Shown one piece after another: positions 18,401 through 26,042 of a DNA stretch of 64,000 bases (within the stretch, counting starts at the first letter, position 1; each line of letters opens with the position of its first letter). The notes below the pieces were generated by a model. That model was not told the origin of the DNA, searched no databases, and worked only from the letters and a program-made list of their open reading frames with translations. Both the position numbers and the translations under genes were made by a program. Origin of the DNA: Lewinellaceae bacterium SD302 (GTDB taxonomy: Bacteria; Bacteroidota; Bacteroidia; Chitinophagales; Saprospiraceae); the NCBI GenBank assembly GCA_002591745.1, contig PDLQ01000011.1, positions 62,001 through 126,000 of the forward strand, written 5' to 3'.

Positions 18401-20398
18401 ATGGTCACCAGTGCCGAGGGATGTGTTGAGGCAGAGTTCATCGACATTGAAAGCAACGGTAGTGGGCAAGCACCAGTCGCCGATTTCACCTTCAGCACTG
18501 CTACTTTGACAGCCACCTTTACCAATACTTCCAGCGACGGAGAAAGTTTCTTTTGGGACTTTGGTGATAATAACGGGACCAGTAACGAGGAAAACCCGGA
18601 GTATGAATTTGACTTCCCCGGTACTTACACAGTCTGCCTGACGACGACCAACGAGTGTGGTAGTGACCAATTCTGTGAGGACGTCACGGTTAATACCGGT
18701 AGTCTAATGCTTGAGATCGGGGACGGTGCGGGTATCTCCGGCCAAGTCGTTTCTCTGCCCGTTACCGTTATCGGTGCGGACAATATTTCCTCCCTGGCCG
18801 GTAGCTTCAATCTGGACAACCCGGCCTTCGGTCAAATAGTTGGTATCACGCCCGTGCTGATTACCCCGAACTTCAACGAGGATGATAACAGCTTCTCCTA
18901 CTTTTCTAATGCTCCGGGTGGTCAGCCGCTGATGGCGCAATTTGAAAACCTGTTGTTCTACCTCCGTGTACAGATAAATGCCAATAGTGGCCAGACCATG
19001 GTACGTTTCTCCGATAGCCCACTGGCGCTGGAACTTTCTGTGGTCAACGGAGCCGGTATCCCAACCGTTATGACCCCGGAGCAGGATCATGGTCAGATCA
19101 ACACCTCATTGCCTGAAAATGCCCAGTTCGACGTTACCGTAACGGACTACGAACTCGACCCGCTGGACAACGTGATTTTCGAGCTGAGCCCCGAAGACAA
19201 CACCTTCCTCACTACGGTTGAAGGGGATGCCAATGGCTACGCTCACCTCGGGATGCAGCAAACCGCCGAGATGTACTACCTCAACGCCAGTCGGGAAGAT
19301 TACGATCCACTCAACGGTATTTCCACCTTCAGCATCTACGTAGGCCAACGCTACTTGCTCGGACTACCTTCTCCGCTCATCACCTCTCCTTATCAGGTGA
19401 TTGCCGGTGATGTGAACTGCAGCGGCTCATTCACTACGCTGGACCTGTTTTTGATGCAGAATATTCTCCTGGGGCAGACCTACAATTTCCCCGATTGTGA
19501 GGATTGGGTATTCATCCATGAAAGCACGGATATGCCCGAGGATTGGGACATCAACAACGTCTTCGATTTCGAAGAAGTGGGTGCGATCGAGTTGATGTAC
19601 GATACGATGACCAGTTTCATCGGAGTACTGCGCGGTGATATGCTTAACAATTCCAACCCCCAAAACCTGCCTGAATTCGAAGGTCGCCAGCCAATGGTGT
19701 TCAAGGCCGAAGTGCCCTCCGTACAGGCCGGTGAATACTTCACAGTCGCTCTGGGTTCCAACCAGCTTGAAGACCTCGTGAGTCTCCAATTCGGACTGGA
19801 TTTTGACGCGAGCAGTATGGAGTACCTGGGTTACGAAGGCGCGTACGGTTTCGAGAATACCGTCATCAGCGATGCCCTGGCGGAACGCGGCAAACTGGCG
19901 CTGAGCTGGTATCCATTGGACGGTATGGCAAACGCCACCGCCCAAGGAGAAGTCGTTTATCTCCGTTTCCGGGCCTTGCGCGACATTAGTGATTTTGGTA
20001 GTTTGACTAACAAAGTAGCAGTGTCTACGTCCGGACTTCAGGCGGTTGCCCACAAGGAGGATCTGGAAATGCTTAAGCCCGTAATCGAACTGTCTAGCCC
20101 GATTGGCAGTGTGTTTGAAAACAGCGCACCAGTTTCGGAAATCTTCCGGGTCGGACAAAACCAGCCCAATCCGCTCAGTGATCTGACGATCATTCCGGTA
20201 GATCTACCACAAGACGGTCCGTTGATTCTGACCATTACCGATGCTCAGGGACGTCAGCTGCTGACACGAGAGCAGGAATTCTCAGCCGGCCGCCAGCAAA
20301 TTACGCTGGATCTCGGTCACCTGGCTTCCGGTCTTTATCACTACCATATCCGCTTCGGAGAGTACTACCAAAGTCTTCCGATGTTGATTCAGCGGTAG
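12488..20398 (+). CDS. Giant modular T9SS-secreted protein (Kazal, SprB-like repeats, PKD)
   Basis: This is a 2636-residue exported protein. In order: signal peptide (to about residue 26); a dockerin-like pair of calcium loops (DIDNNGQVAAAD at 32, DIDGNGRVTETD at 89); three Kazal-like cysteine modules (about 334-488); two PPC-like domains (about 492-745), each with a YY(I/V)VVD strand; about 15 SprB-like modules of roughly 80 residues (about 748-1990); a PKD domain (1997-2070, with FFWDFGDNNGTS); a cohesin-like domain (about 2075-2205); a dockerin-like segment (about 2305); a second cohesin-like domain (about 2403-2520); and a type A T9SS sorting domain (from about 2554, NQPNPLSDLTI). It should pass through SprA and end on the cell surface or outside. 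Adhesion is the likely role. Kazal modules could also resist proteases. Binding partners are unknown. It stands as a single gene ended by a strong terminator. Confidence 0.9.
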   Translation: MMRNSTFVFTCLVYLALLSTFSLSAQQMWPGDIDNNGQVAAADLLYFGHSFDSEGPERPGIVNLSWAPIPMGEIWLDTFPDGHNFAYADIDGNGRVTETDFEHYREYIGRIHGDVEDDILLPTLEDSSLNQLHLVPTGFEVREDGNYLIVDVQVYNYNNPSNRVDDVYGMGLRFSFIPGSLRNTELIVKVPQPSWISAEGETTYSMGMIDSVAGVAEAAFTHRDLVNRTGRGTVMTLDLPLSNYSDVDDLAAASVIVEGAVLVDAEMNLNPFIVAASPITVNNTCSFSIDPVTGADGVVYLNPCFAQDAGNTFYVNGAGYGPGIDVTAIDSTANCDGDYDPVCGFNQATYANACVADAHGVQIYSSGMCSDNDFSCYDPNLIVVSSATTVNTFNGVITVDCPASGEAVQGCDGNVYPNACLAEASGVVSYTVIGDGGNNCIDPDQINPDPDCEETQAFVCGCNEVTYINACYAEAAGVTSYSNGPCGGSSSLCDEAISVSCGDYLPNETTIGAGNQITSYPGCSSSAMMGPDRVYVVQKTGAGDLQIGLEIMTPGLDMDIFLLAGDCNDITCLASSTTSNTITNNEGILLEDAPVGTYYIVVDQQQAGVGGNFRLEVSCGYLDCSNSVPLDCGVTYNGSNINGNDDVSLYTCGNTMNVENNGPEVVHTFTTSETGTVTINLTGLSQNLELFLLSSCDRGACLEFSQNPGTNNEQIIRNLPAGTYYVVVDGYNGAISNYSLNVDCNQTCNLVLQPTGTTDADCGQNNGVFNFSVYNGSPTYVATYTGPISGSAVSNTGHFCFVNLPAGTYTYTVQDGSGCTITSTFTIGDQGDLELVLNPFNAGCGSAGAIGVTVGGSLPPFTVVLSGPTTTVQTVNSQSFNLNDLPAGAYTVSVTNSSGCSATESTYISQGNGNLSFVATPFPEGCGNPGRIHIDVVNGQPDFLVQLSGVVNGSAMVDTDDFNIIDLPAGVYQVTITDAFGCSSQQTVVVPSGELEVQVTANPATCGEAGSAVVSVFSGTPPYTVNYFGPSSGSVVSSNNSILIDDLLSGAYTFSVWDNNGCDITETVYVGSSGSDLQLVVGQASGDCSGNTTPVTFNISGGTPSYSLTYSGPASGTVVINGSGVSSLELPPGNYTFFVTDFAGCTTVESFTVVPPQTGLNVNATLANNGCGQLQDIVTTISGGSAPFFVTVTNNCGLPSQTFMTFNTQFTLDDTENCLYNISVEDANGCSGSDQITVNAGNADLLTLIAGDGACGSTGFIDIIVSGGDDPYYITWTGPVSGNVALISPTYRIEDLPSGTYTVSIITNDGCTDEETIVLNNNGGTIDLISTLVFADCGQYDQIWNDIIGGTPPFTVEIVRLCDGDSTGFLTNDDGFELVDLIPCDYKIKVTDANGCMTMNTVTVFPYQLFDAIPDPGICGQPGQIQINIMNAASSAPYQVSFTGPQNGSFPTNNTSFLLSNLMPGTYTITITDNNGCAETETVELEESFNDLDIQVAVISNDCGQYNQLWNDITGGVPPYTIEVTRLCDNTVDTTFVTSEVSFELFDLEECEYKVKVTDANGCMDMETQVVDPSPVDIFTATPVPGPCGALGRIDVFINGGDPPYQLLYSGPQSGSLTVNTNSVSLNDLPAGTYTLILTDANGCSQLETVTVEVTASDIQIISSLIQNDCGQYNQVWNDIIGGTPPFSIEVLRLCDSTQFSTFNLDDDQFELFDLPPCDYKIIVMDAAGCMSMDTVTVFPTPNAFFELDPFNGECNELGGFTINFLMGTPPYTVQYTGPVGDTVVLTDTLSYTVEDLPSGTYTVIVFDSAGCIQTEQATIVNTTTDLELVTAVILNECGQYNQLWNDIIGGVAPYDVEVLRLCDNTVDTTFTTNSQEFELPNLTPCAYKVIVTDATGCMVMTVSDISSTNANLAEFEVGEDCADAALTITFIDGSGPYQVMLMGMGVQLEFNDIVTPTYVISQIEPGDYMVMVTSAEGCVEAEFIDIESNGSGQAPVADFTFSTATLTATFTNTSSDGESFFWDFGDNNGTSNEENPEYEFDFPGTYTVCLTTTNECGSDQFCEDVTVNTGSLMLEIGDGAGISGQVVSLPVTVIGADNISSLAGSFNLDNPAFGQIVGITPVLITPNFNEDDNSFSYFSNAPGGQPLMAQFENLLFYLRVQINANSGQTMVRFSDSPLALELSVVNGAGIPTVMTPEQDHGQINTSLPENAQFDVTVTDYELDPLDNVIFELSPEDNTFLTTVEGDANGYAHLGMQQTAEMYYLNASREDYDPLNGISTFSIYVGQRYLLGLPSPLITSPYQVIAGDVNCSGSFTTLDLFLMQNILLGQTYNFPDCEDWVFIHESTDMPEDWDINNVFDFEEVGAIELMYDTMTSFIGVLRGDMLNNSNPQNLPEFEGRQPMVFKAEVPSVQAGEYFTVALGSNQLEDLVSLQFGLDFDASSMEYLGYEGAYGFENTVISDALAERGKLALSWYPLDGMANATAQGEVVYLRFRALRDISDFGSLTNKVAVSTSGLQAVAHKEDLEMLKPVIELSSPIGSVFENSAPVSEIFRVGQNQPNPLSDLTIIPVDLPQDGPLILTITDAQGRQLLTREQEFSAGRQQITLDLGHLASGLYHYHIRFGEYYQSLPMLIQR
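16490..18220 (+). repeat. Two-module higher-order repeat inside the giant gene
   Basis: Within the SprB-like region the modules alternate between two types. One type starts with CGQY(N/D)Q.WNDI.GG and contains an RLCD strand; the other has the ordinary CG..G.I form. The first type recurs at about 16497, 16990, 17491 and 17998, a period near 500 bp (about 166 residues). The repeats are recognisable in DNA but diverged, which suggests duplication of a two-module block followed by drift. Confidence 0.75.
18499..18508 (-). repeat. Dispersed decamer CAAAGTAGCA
   Basis: Exact copy on the minus strand, followed there by GTG. It lies in the PKD-coding part of the giant gene and is read as part of TATLTA. 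Confidence 0.7.
20011..20020 (+). repeat. Dispersed decamer CAAAGTAGCA
   Basis: Exact copy on the plus strand, followed by GTG. It lies in the second cohesin-like domain of the giant gene and is read as NKVAV. Confidence 0.7.
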
Positions 20399-20421
20399 GT
20401 GAATAATCGTTCACCATGTTG

Positions 20422-20458
20422 AAAATGGCTTCACTCTTCGCGAGTGAAGCCATTTTTT
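20422..20458 (+). terminator. Rho-independent terminator after the giant gene
   Basis: A perfect stem (AATGGCTTCACTC paired with GAGTGAAGCCATT, extended by A-T pairs) closes a 5-base loop TTCGC and runs into six T. It starts 24 bases after the stop codon. Confidence 0.9.
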
Positions 20459-20668
20459 AATTAGGCTACCGGCACTAATTATCACCAGGTAAATGACATA
20501 GAGCTTGTTTGGGAATTGCTATGAACTGAAAAACAGTGATTTATGGTTCTGACTATACCATAAAATTGTGAGTTTGGCGGGTCAAGCGATCTATTTTTGG
20601 TGACGCCAGGTTCATGAATGCTTGTTTTTCAGGAAATAGAAATCCAAGCAAGCTCTTATATTTAAGGT

Positions 20669-21415
20669 ATGTATCACCCAAAGATATTTACCCCCTATCG
20701 TGAGTTAATAGTCGCTCAGTCATTCCGCAGCCGGGGCGTATCTCCCTACCCTGCCGAAGCACTCAATCTCGGTCTGTACACTGATGACCAGTCGGAGAAT
20801 ATTTTAGTCAATCGCAGAAGATTCGCCGAGACCCTGGGAATATCCCCCGCTCAATTTGCCGGGTCTCACCAGGTACACGGCAGTGACGTAATAGTGGTGA
20901 ACGAACCGGGGGAACTTAAGGGATACGACGCCTTGATCACCCAGCGACCCGAAATCATTCTGACCATTACTACGGCAGATTGTTTTCCAATCCTGATTTA
21001 CGATCCGGCGAATCGTAGCTGCGGAGCCGCCCACGCCGGTTGGCGGGGAACGGCGGCGGGAATTGCCCACAAAACCCTGGTTGCCATGCAAGAAAATTTT
21101 GGCAGCAAACCCGCCGATTGCCTCGTTTACGTAGGGCCCGGCATTTCCTACAATCATTTCGAGGTTGGCCGGGAGGTAGCCATTCAGTTTCCAAAACACC
21201 ACGTCAAAGCCGGTGAAAAGCCCGGGAAGTATTTCGTTGATCTCAGCGCATATAACCATGAACAATTGACCAATGCCGGAGTTCCGACAAAGCAGATTGA
21301 AGTTTCCCCGGACTGTACCGTAGTCAATAATGATCGCTACTTCAGTTACCGGAGAGAATCCGGCGAGACCGGCCGAATGCTCGCCGTGATCGGATTAAAA
21401 AATAATTTGCACTGA
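20669..21415 (+). CDS. pgeF: Peptidoglycan editing factor PgeF (laccase-domain, YfiH family)
   Basis: This 248-residue protein belongs to the YfiH/PgeF family, formerly described as multicopper polyphenol oxidases. The metal and active-site blocks are present: SHQVHG, TTADCFPI, AHAGWRGTAAG and GPGISYNHFEVG, giving the conserved His-Cys-His set. The family removes wrongly built muropeptides (L-Ser in place of L-Ala) from the cytoplasmic precursor pool in E. coli; purine nucleoside phosphorolysis has also been shown for relatives. It has no signal peptide, so it should be cytoplasmic. The next gene starts 61 bases downstream on the same strand and may be co-transcribed. The 210 bases upstream, after the terminator, hold no gene. 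Confidence 0.9.
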   Translation: MYHPKIFTPYRELIVAQSFRSRGVSPYPAEALNLGLYTDDQSENILVNRRRFAETLGISPAQFAGSHQVHGSDVIVVNEPGELKGYDALITQRPEIILTITTADCFPILIYDPANRSCGAAHAGWRGTAAGIAHKTLVAMQENFGSKPADCLVYVGPGISYNHFEVGREVAIQFPKHHVKAGEKPGKYFVDLSAYNHEQLTNAGVPTKQIEVSPDCTVVNNDRYFSYRRESGETGRMLAVIGLKNNLH

Positions 21416-21476
21416 ACTTAAAAAGTCTGGCACGGTATTGTTTTTACACCCAAATTTGCTACTCAAACCCATACCA

Positions 21477-21887
21477 ATGAGTAAACCAAGAGTAATTAAA
21501 GACTACGACAAACTGCCCGAGGAAGTTGTGGAGCAGGTAAAACTGGTCTACCCCCGTGGCTTTAAGAAATACTTAGTTCCCTTCGTCAACAAAGCCGGCG
21601 AAAAAAAGATGGGTCTCCCCTTCGAGACGAATGACTATTACTACCTCATCCGGATGACCGAAGAGAAAGCCGTCTCCATTATTCGTAACGACGATGATTA
21701 CGAGCACGGCCAATTGAAATCCACCGTCAAAGCCGACTACGAAGACAAACACGATGATATCGATTTCCTGGATGAGTTCAACGCCAACGATGACAACGAT
21801 CTCGGAATGGACGACGAAGAGATCATTGACCCGGATGAGTTACCTGGTGAGGAAAACTACAGTGAAGAAGAGGAGGATATCTACTGA
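21477..21887 (+). CDS. Conserved acidic Bacteroidota protein of unknown function
   Basis: The start is set at the ATG at 21477 (MSKPRVIKDYDKLPEEVVEQ), because this is how homologues known from Bacteroidota begin; the frame stays open 13 codons further upstream. The 136-residue product has a basic, ordered N-terminal half (about 1-65, with FVNKAGEKKMGLPFET and a YYYLIRMT strand) and a strongly acidic tail rich in Asp and Glu from about residue 70 to the end. There is no signal peptide or membrane segment. The acidic tail suggests binding to a basic partner or nucleic-acid mimicry, but no function is established that I can state. It lies between pgeF and a TspO-like gene. Confidence 0.75.
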   Translation: MSKPRVIKDYDKLPEEVVEQVKLVYPRGFKKYLVPFVNKAGEKKMGLPFETNDYYYLIRMTEEKAVSIIRNDDDYEHGQLKSTVKADYEDKHDDIDFLDEFNANDDNDLGMDDEEIIDPDELPGEENYSEEEEDIY

Positions 21888-21939
21888 TTAGCGAACCTCC
21901 GGCACGGGTAGCAGTTTTCCCAAAACACACTACCTACTT

Positions 21940-22701
21940 ATGAATCACAATAGTTCCCGTCTTCTCGCACTCGGTAGCCTTGGCATCTTGATTGCCCTGT
22001 ACACCGCGACTAATCTGGGCTGGTTCGGCCCTAATCAGATCGGTCAATCCAGCCAAGACACTGCCCCAATAGTTGTGCCGGCTGGCTACGCTTTTGCCAT
22101 CTGGGGGCCGATCTACCTTGGCTTGCTGGTCTTTCCGGTCTTTCAACTGATCAAAAAGCGCAACGAGGACGATCGCTGGATTCCCTTGCGCCAGTGGTAC
22201 GCTGCTAACGTAGTAGCCAACGGACTCTGGCTGGTAGCTGCCTCTTACGATTGGCTGTGGACCACCGTAGCCATCATTATCTTCATGCTTTACAGCTTAT
22301 TCAGGATCAATAAGCTGGCGCGGGCCATCCGGACTGCGGGAGCGCCATTCAACTACTGGACCGAGCAACTCGTGTTTAGTCTTTACTTCGCCTGGGTTAC
22401 TCTGGCTACGGCCCTAAACGTTACCACGGCTCTTTATTTTTACGAGTGGGATGGCTTCGGTATTTCATCAATGACCTGGGCGGTGACTATCCTCACGATA
22501 GCGGCATTGATCACCGGTTTCGTGGCCAACAAGTACCGGGATGCGGCGTATGCGGCCGTAGTCGTCTGGGCCTTTTGTGCGTTGGTGGTTCGTCATTGGG
22601 GTGAGATGGAGCTTTTAGCTTACTTCTCACTGATTGTGGCGGTCATCTTTTCCATTCTGATGGTGATATTCGGTTTGAATAAGCGCGTGAATAAGATTTG
22701 A
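21940..22701 (+). CDS. TspO/MBR-like membrane protein
   Basis: This 253-residue polytopic membrane protein is related to the tryptophan-rich sensory (TspO/MBR) family. The characteristic stretch GYAFAIWGPIYLGLLVF is at about residues 49-65, and Trp residues are frequent in the helices. I see about seven hydrophobic segments, more than the five of classic TspO, so it is a longer relative. Classic TspO binds porphyrins or sterols, but ligand binding cannot be assumed here. It starts 52 bases after the acidic protein gene and may share its transcript. It faces the DUF2237 gene convergently across a 136-base spacer with a small CTCAAA/TTTGAG hairpin. Confidence 0.75.
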   Translation: MNHNSSRLLALGSLGILIALYTATNLGWFGPNQIGQSSQDTAPIVVPAGYAFAIWGPIYLGLLVFPVFQLIKKRNEDDRWIPLRQWYAANVVANGLWLVAASYDWLWTTVAIIIFMLYSLFRINKLARAIRTAGAPFNYWTEQLVFSLYFAWVTLATALNVTTALYFYEWDGFGISSMTWAVTILTIAALITGFVANKYRDAAYAAVVVWAFCALVVRHWGEMELLAYFSLIVAVIFSILMVIFGLNKRVNKI

Positions 22702-22837
22702 TATATGTCTAAATCGGGCAAAAGCAACTAAACAATAATACTGCCTAAGCTCAAAGAATTTTGAGTGTTACCATCGTGATTTTGAGCGCGACCGCAGGTA
22801 CTTTCGTTTACGGGTTATTGAGAGGTAAACTACCCCA

Positions 22838-23200
22838 CTAGGCGGTTATTTTATGGTCTAGCAAAGTAGCAAAGTCGACGTATTGCAGTAAATTTTCGTG
22901 GCAAGCCTCCAGAATCACCGGAGGAGCAAGACCGGCGGCCAGTGCCTCACGCCAGCGTAAGGCGCAGAGGCACCACTGGTCACCGGCTTTGAGCCCGGGA
23001 AAATTGTAGGCAGGCAAAGGTGTGGAAAGATCGTTTCCCCGTCCTTTTGTGAATTCGAGAAATCCCTCCGTCATTCTGGCACAAACCAAATGGCGACCAC
23101 TGTCTTGTGGTCCGGTACGGCAAAAGCCATCACGGTAAAATCCGGTCAAAGGGTCGAAGCAACAGGATTTCAGATCGGTACCCAGTACATTTTTAGCCAT
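22838..23200 (-). CDS. DUF2237 family protein
   Basis: This 120-residue cytoplasmic protein matches the DUF2237 family, whose biochemical role is not established. Typical features are the start NVLGTDLKSCCFDPLTGFYRDG, the cysteine-containing CRTGPQDSGRHLVCARMTEGFLEF and the tryptophan and cysteine block GDQWCLCALRWREA. The C-terminus (FATLLDHKITA) is encoded across an exact copy of the dispersed decamer (22862-22871), and this end looks different from the usual family tail. It stands alone on the minus strand between convergent and divergent neighbours. Confidence 0.85.
   Translation of the reverse strand: MAKNVLGTDLKSCCFDPLTGFYRDGFCRTGPQDSGRHLVCARMTEGFLEFTKGRGNDLSTPLPAYNFPGLKAGDQWCLCALRWREALAAGLAPPVILEACHENLLQYVDFATLLDHKITA
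22862..22871 (+). repeat. Dispersed decamer CAAAGTAGCA
   Basis: Exact copy on the plus strand, followed by AAG, inside the 3' end of the minus-strand DUF2237 gene, where it helps encode FATLL. Confidence 0.7.
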
Positions 23201-23257
23201 GGTAATGCTTTTTCAATACCAAATTACGTTTAAAGATTAGTGTTCAATCTACTCAGC

Positions 23258-24526
23258 ATGACTTTTACAAAAACCAGTTTCTCTCCCTGGCTCTGGGCAC
23301 TGGCGTTGGTATTCCTTATCACGGCCTGTATTTCCCAGCCGATCAGTTATCAGCGTTATGACCTGACTACCCTCAATGAGACAGTCGAAGCAGCACCAGC
23401 GACCTATTCCAGCTCCGCCAACTACGATAATGATGCTTACTTGCCGGATACTCTGCACCCGGAGTACACGCCGCGCCGTGGAGTGATGATCAATATTCAC
23501 ATCATGAACACCCAGGATACCTTCTATAAAATTTACGAAGGAGAAGCGGGTACGCAATACATGAAAAATCTGGTGGCCACCGCCAATCAGGCGCTGCAGA
23601 CCAATAAAAAGAGCACCCTGATGCCAACCGGGATGGACGTACCGGTCTATCCTTTCAACTTTAAAATCTATCTGGCTAAAAAGCCCGGAACGAATGAGGC
23701 GGCCATTTACCGTCACTACGATGATGAGCTCTACCCTTTCATTTTTCGTGGGCCGAAACGCAACCTCGGTGACCGTAAGGTGCTTAATAAATACGGCGTT
23801 AATCTGGATACCGAACTCAACATCTTCGTGATGCCGCCCCACGTCGATAGTCTGGACTCAAAAACATTCAGGCCGAACGAAGGCACGGGTGTTTTCCTGG
23901 GCAAAGGGATCAAACTCTCCGGCCTCTACCCCGAAAAATTCGCGCCCTGGCGGCACCAGGGTAATCTGCTCCACGAAATTGGCCACGCCCTGGGCCTAAA
24001 TCACGCGTGGCGAAACGACGGCTGTGACGATACCCGTGAACACTCCAATAATTGCTGGAGTAAAGATCAGAGTGCACGCTGCGATACGATGACGAGCAAC
24101 AACCTTATGGACTACAGCGCCAAACAGCACGTATTGACCCCCTGCCAGATCGGCCGGATTCACGCCAGATTTGGCAACCTCAAGAGCCGTTCGCGTGACT
24201 GGCTTCGTCGGGATTGGTGTAAACCCGCCCGCGACGAAAAAGAAATCACTATCGCTGCCAATATCAGCTGGGCGGGTGCCCGGGACCTGAATACCCACAT
24301 CCGGATCAAGACCGGAGGACGGCTTTACATCGATAACCGGCTACATTTGGCCCGGGGACGCAAAATTACCGTAGAACCCGGAGGCATACTAGAACTGGGA
24401 CCCAAGGCCTGGCTACACAATGACTGCGAAGAGAATTGGGCCGGAATTGATACCGGAAATAACGGCCGGGAATACGGGGAGGTCATTATTGATCCTCTCG
24501 CGCGCGTTGAAAACACCGAATTATGA
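23258..24526 (+). CDS. Metzincin-type zinc metalloprotease lipoprotein
   Basis: The start is set at the ATG at 23258 (MTFTKTSFSPWLW), which opens a lipoprotein signal with lipobox LITAC; a GTG lies six codons earlier. The 422-residue product has a zinc motif HEIGHALGLNH at about 239-249 followed by AW, and a Met-turn NNLMDYS near 281-287, the metzincin signature. Paired cysteines around the site (CDDTREHSNNC and a downstream CDTM) resemble pappalysin-like (M43) enzymes, but the exact family is uncertain. The C-terminal 90 residues (LNTHIRIKTGGRLYIDN onward) look like a short beta-helix stub. It should be a surface or periplasmic lipid-anchored protease. The stop overlaps the start of the following SDR gene by four bases. 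Confidence 0.85.
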   Translation: MTFTKTSFSPWLWALALVFLITACISQPISYQRYDLTTLNETVEAAPATYSSSANYDNDAYLPDTLHPEYTPRRGVMINIHIMNTQDTFYKIYEGEAGTQYMKNLVATANQALQTNKKSTLMPTGMDVPVYPFNFKIYLAKKPGTNEAAIYRHYDDELYPFIFRGPKRNLGDRKVLNKYGVNLDTELNIFVMPPHVDSLDSKTFRPNEGTGVFLGKGIKLSGLYPEKFAPWRHQGNLLHEIGHALGLNHAWRNDGCDDTREHSNNCWSKDQSARCDTMTSNNLMDYSAKQHVLTPCQIGRIHARFGNLKSRSRDWLRRDWCKPARDEKEITIAANISWAGARDLNTHIRIKTGGRLYIDNRLHLARGRKITVEPGGILELGPKAWLHNDCEENWAGIDTGNNGREYGEVIIDPLARVENTEL

Positions 24527-25170
24527 TTTTGGTAAGCGGTGGTAGTCGTGGGATTGGCCAGGCAATAGTGATGGCCGCGCTTTCAGCCGGTTACGAAATA
24601 CTGGCGGTTGCTCGTGGAACGGAAGATCTACAAGAACTCGCAACCCTGGCTGGATCAAATAGGTTATCTGTCCTTCCGGCCGACCTGTCCACTTCCGAGG
24701 GTTGCGAAATGGTAGCTCAATGGATCAACAACCGAAACATCCGCCTTGAGGCCCTGGTAAACAACGCCGGAGCATACACCGCCGCCGGACTTACTGATGA
24801 ACGGGACCCACTATCCGCTTTACTTGATCTCAATCTATTGGCCGCTCACCGGCTAACCCGGTTACTATTAGGGGATGGATTGGATCGGATCATTACGATT
24901 GGTTCGGTAGCTGCTCTCGACCTGCCAAAGCACATGCCCGCCTACGCGGTAAGCAAATATGCCCTTCACGGCTGGCACCAGATGTTGAAAAAAGAACTCC
25001 ACGAACGGTCCACTAAGTGTTCCTTGATCATCCCCGGGGCTACCCTGACCAGTTCCTGGGCGCAAGAAGCCGAACTACCGTTGCGTATCTTGCGTCCCGA
25101 GCAAGTAGCCGAACTTGTCCTGCAATGCCTGGAGGCCGACGAAGGGCTCACCTTAGAAATAAGACCTTAG
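24523..25170 (+). CDS. Short-chain dehydrogenase/reductase (SDR), first of a pair
   Basis: This 215-residue classical SDR has the cofactor motif SGGSRGIG (5-12), the NNAG motif (80-83), the catalytic serine in GSVA (about 128) and YAVSK at 141-145. It would use NAD(P)H to reduce or oxidise a carbonyl or alcohol; the substrate is not evident. It is slightly short for the family, with a brief C-terminal substrate loop. Its start overlaps the metalloprotease stop by four bases, and the second SDR begins within a few bases of its own stop, so the three are translationally coupled. Why a lipoprotein protease and two SDRs share a transcript is unclear. Confidence 0.9.
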   Translation: MILVSGGSRGIGQAIVMAALSAGYEILAVARGTEDLQELATLAGSNRLSVLPADLSTSEGCEMVAQWINNRNIRLEALVNNAGAYTAAGLTDERDPLSALLDLNLLAAHRLTRLLLGDGLDRIITIGSVAALDLPKHMPAYAVSKYALHGWHQMLKKELHERSTKCSLIIPGATLTSSWAQEAELPLRILRPEQVAELVLQCLEADEGLTLEIRP

Positions 25171-25174
25171 TATG

Positions 25175-25876
25175 ATGACCACTTACCTGATTACTGGTGC
25201 CAGCCGGGGCATGGGTCGCGCCCTGGCTCTGGAGTTGATGCGGGATGCCGGCGTACGGGTACTCGGCGTTGCCCGTAATAAAGTTGCCCTGAGAAAGTTG
25301 GAAGAACTGGCCGGCAGCGAAACCTATCCGGGCGTTTTCATCGCCGGAAATTTTGACCTGACGGAGCTCGACGAAGACATTTTCCAGGACTGGTTAAGGC
25401 CATACCTTCCGCTTACCGGCCTCGTAAACAATGCTGGTTTGCTCATCAATGAGCCCTTCGATTCGATGGATGAAAGAAAGTGGAAAGAAATTTTTGAAAT
25501 CAATCTTTTCACTCCCGTAAAACTGTGTAAACTGCTCCAAAACAGCTTTGTCAGGGGAGGCCACATCGTCAATATTGGCAGTATGGGAGGCTTCCAGGGC
25601 AGCAGCAAATACAACGGACTGGCGGCCTACAGCGCAAGTAAGGCAGCCCTTACCGGTTTTAGTGAATGCCTGGCCGAAGAGTGGAGAAACAAAGGAGTGG
25701 GCGTAAACTGTTTAGCCATGGGTGCCGTACAAACCGAAATGCTGGAAACGGCCTTTCCTGGTTACGAAGCCCCAATTAACGATGAGGAAGCAGCAGATTT
25801 CTTAAAGTGGTTCCTTACTAAAGGCAAGCGGTTTTTTAACGGAAAGGTGTTGCCGGTTGCTCTGCAAAATCCATAA
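25175..25876 (+). CDS. Short-chain dehydrogenase/reductase (SDR), second of a pair
   Basis: This 233-residue SDR has TGASRGMG (7-14), NNAG (85-88), the catalytic Ser in NIGSMGG (136) and YSASK at 152-156, all as in active classical SDRs. I take the second Met (25175) as start; an in-frame ATG sits one codon earlier at 25172. It follows the first SDR with four bases between stop and start. The two are only distantly alike, so this is not a fresh tandem duplication. The substrate is unknown. An inverted repeat at 25879-25903 follows the stop. Confidence 0.9.
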   Translation: MTTYLITGASRGMGRALALELMRDAGVRVLGVARNKVALRKLEELAGSETYPGVFIAGNFDLTELDEDIFQDWLRPYLPLTGLVNNAGLLINEPFDSMDERKWKEIFEINLFTPVKLCKLLQNSFVRGGHIVNIGSMGGFQGSSKYNGLAAYSASKAALTGFSECLAEEWRNKGVGVNCLAMGAVQTEMLETAFPGYEAPINDEEAADFLKWFLTKGKRFFNGKVLPVALQNP

Positions 25877-25878
25877 AA

Positions 25879-25903
25879 AAATCGATAGGGAGACTATCGA
25901 TTT
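25879..25903 (+). terminator. Hairpin after the SDR operon
   Basis: AAATCGATAG and CTATCGATTT form a perfect 10-bp stem around GGAGA, two bases after the stop codon. The T-tract after it is short (TTTC), so termination is likely but not certain. Confidence 0.6.
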
Positions 25904-26042
25904 CAGAGAAAATAAACTAATTAAGTGACTTTCATGTGATAAGACTTCCCCCGTTTCGGGGTTGTTTGGGTAGATTTAGGCTCGTGTTTACTGAATGAAT
26001 ATATATCAATATAGATATATTTTTTAACAATTGCCAAAAAGA

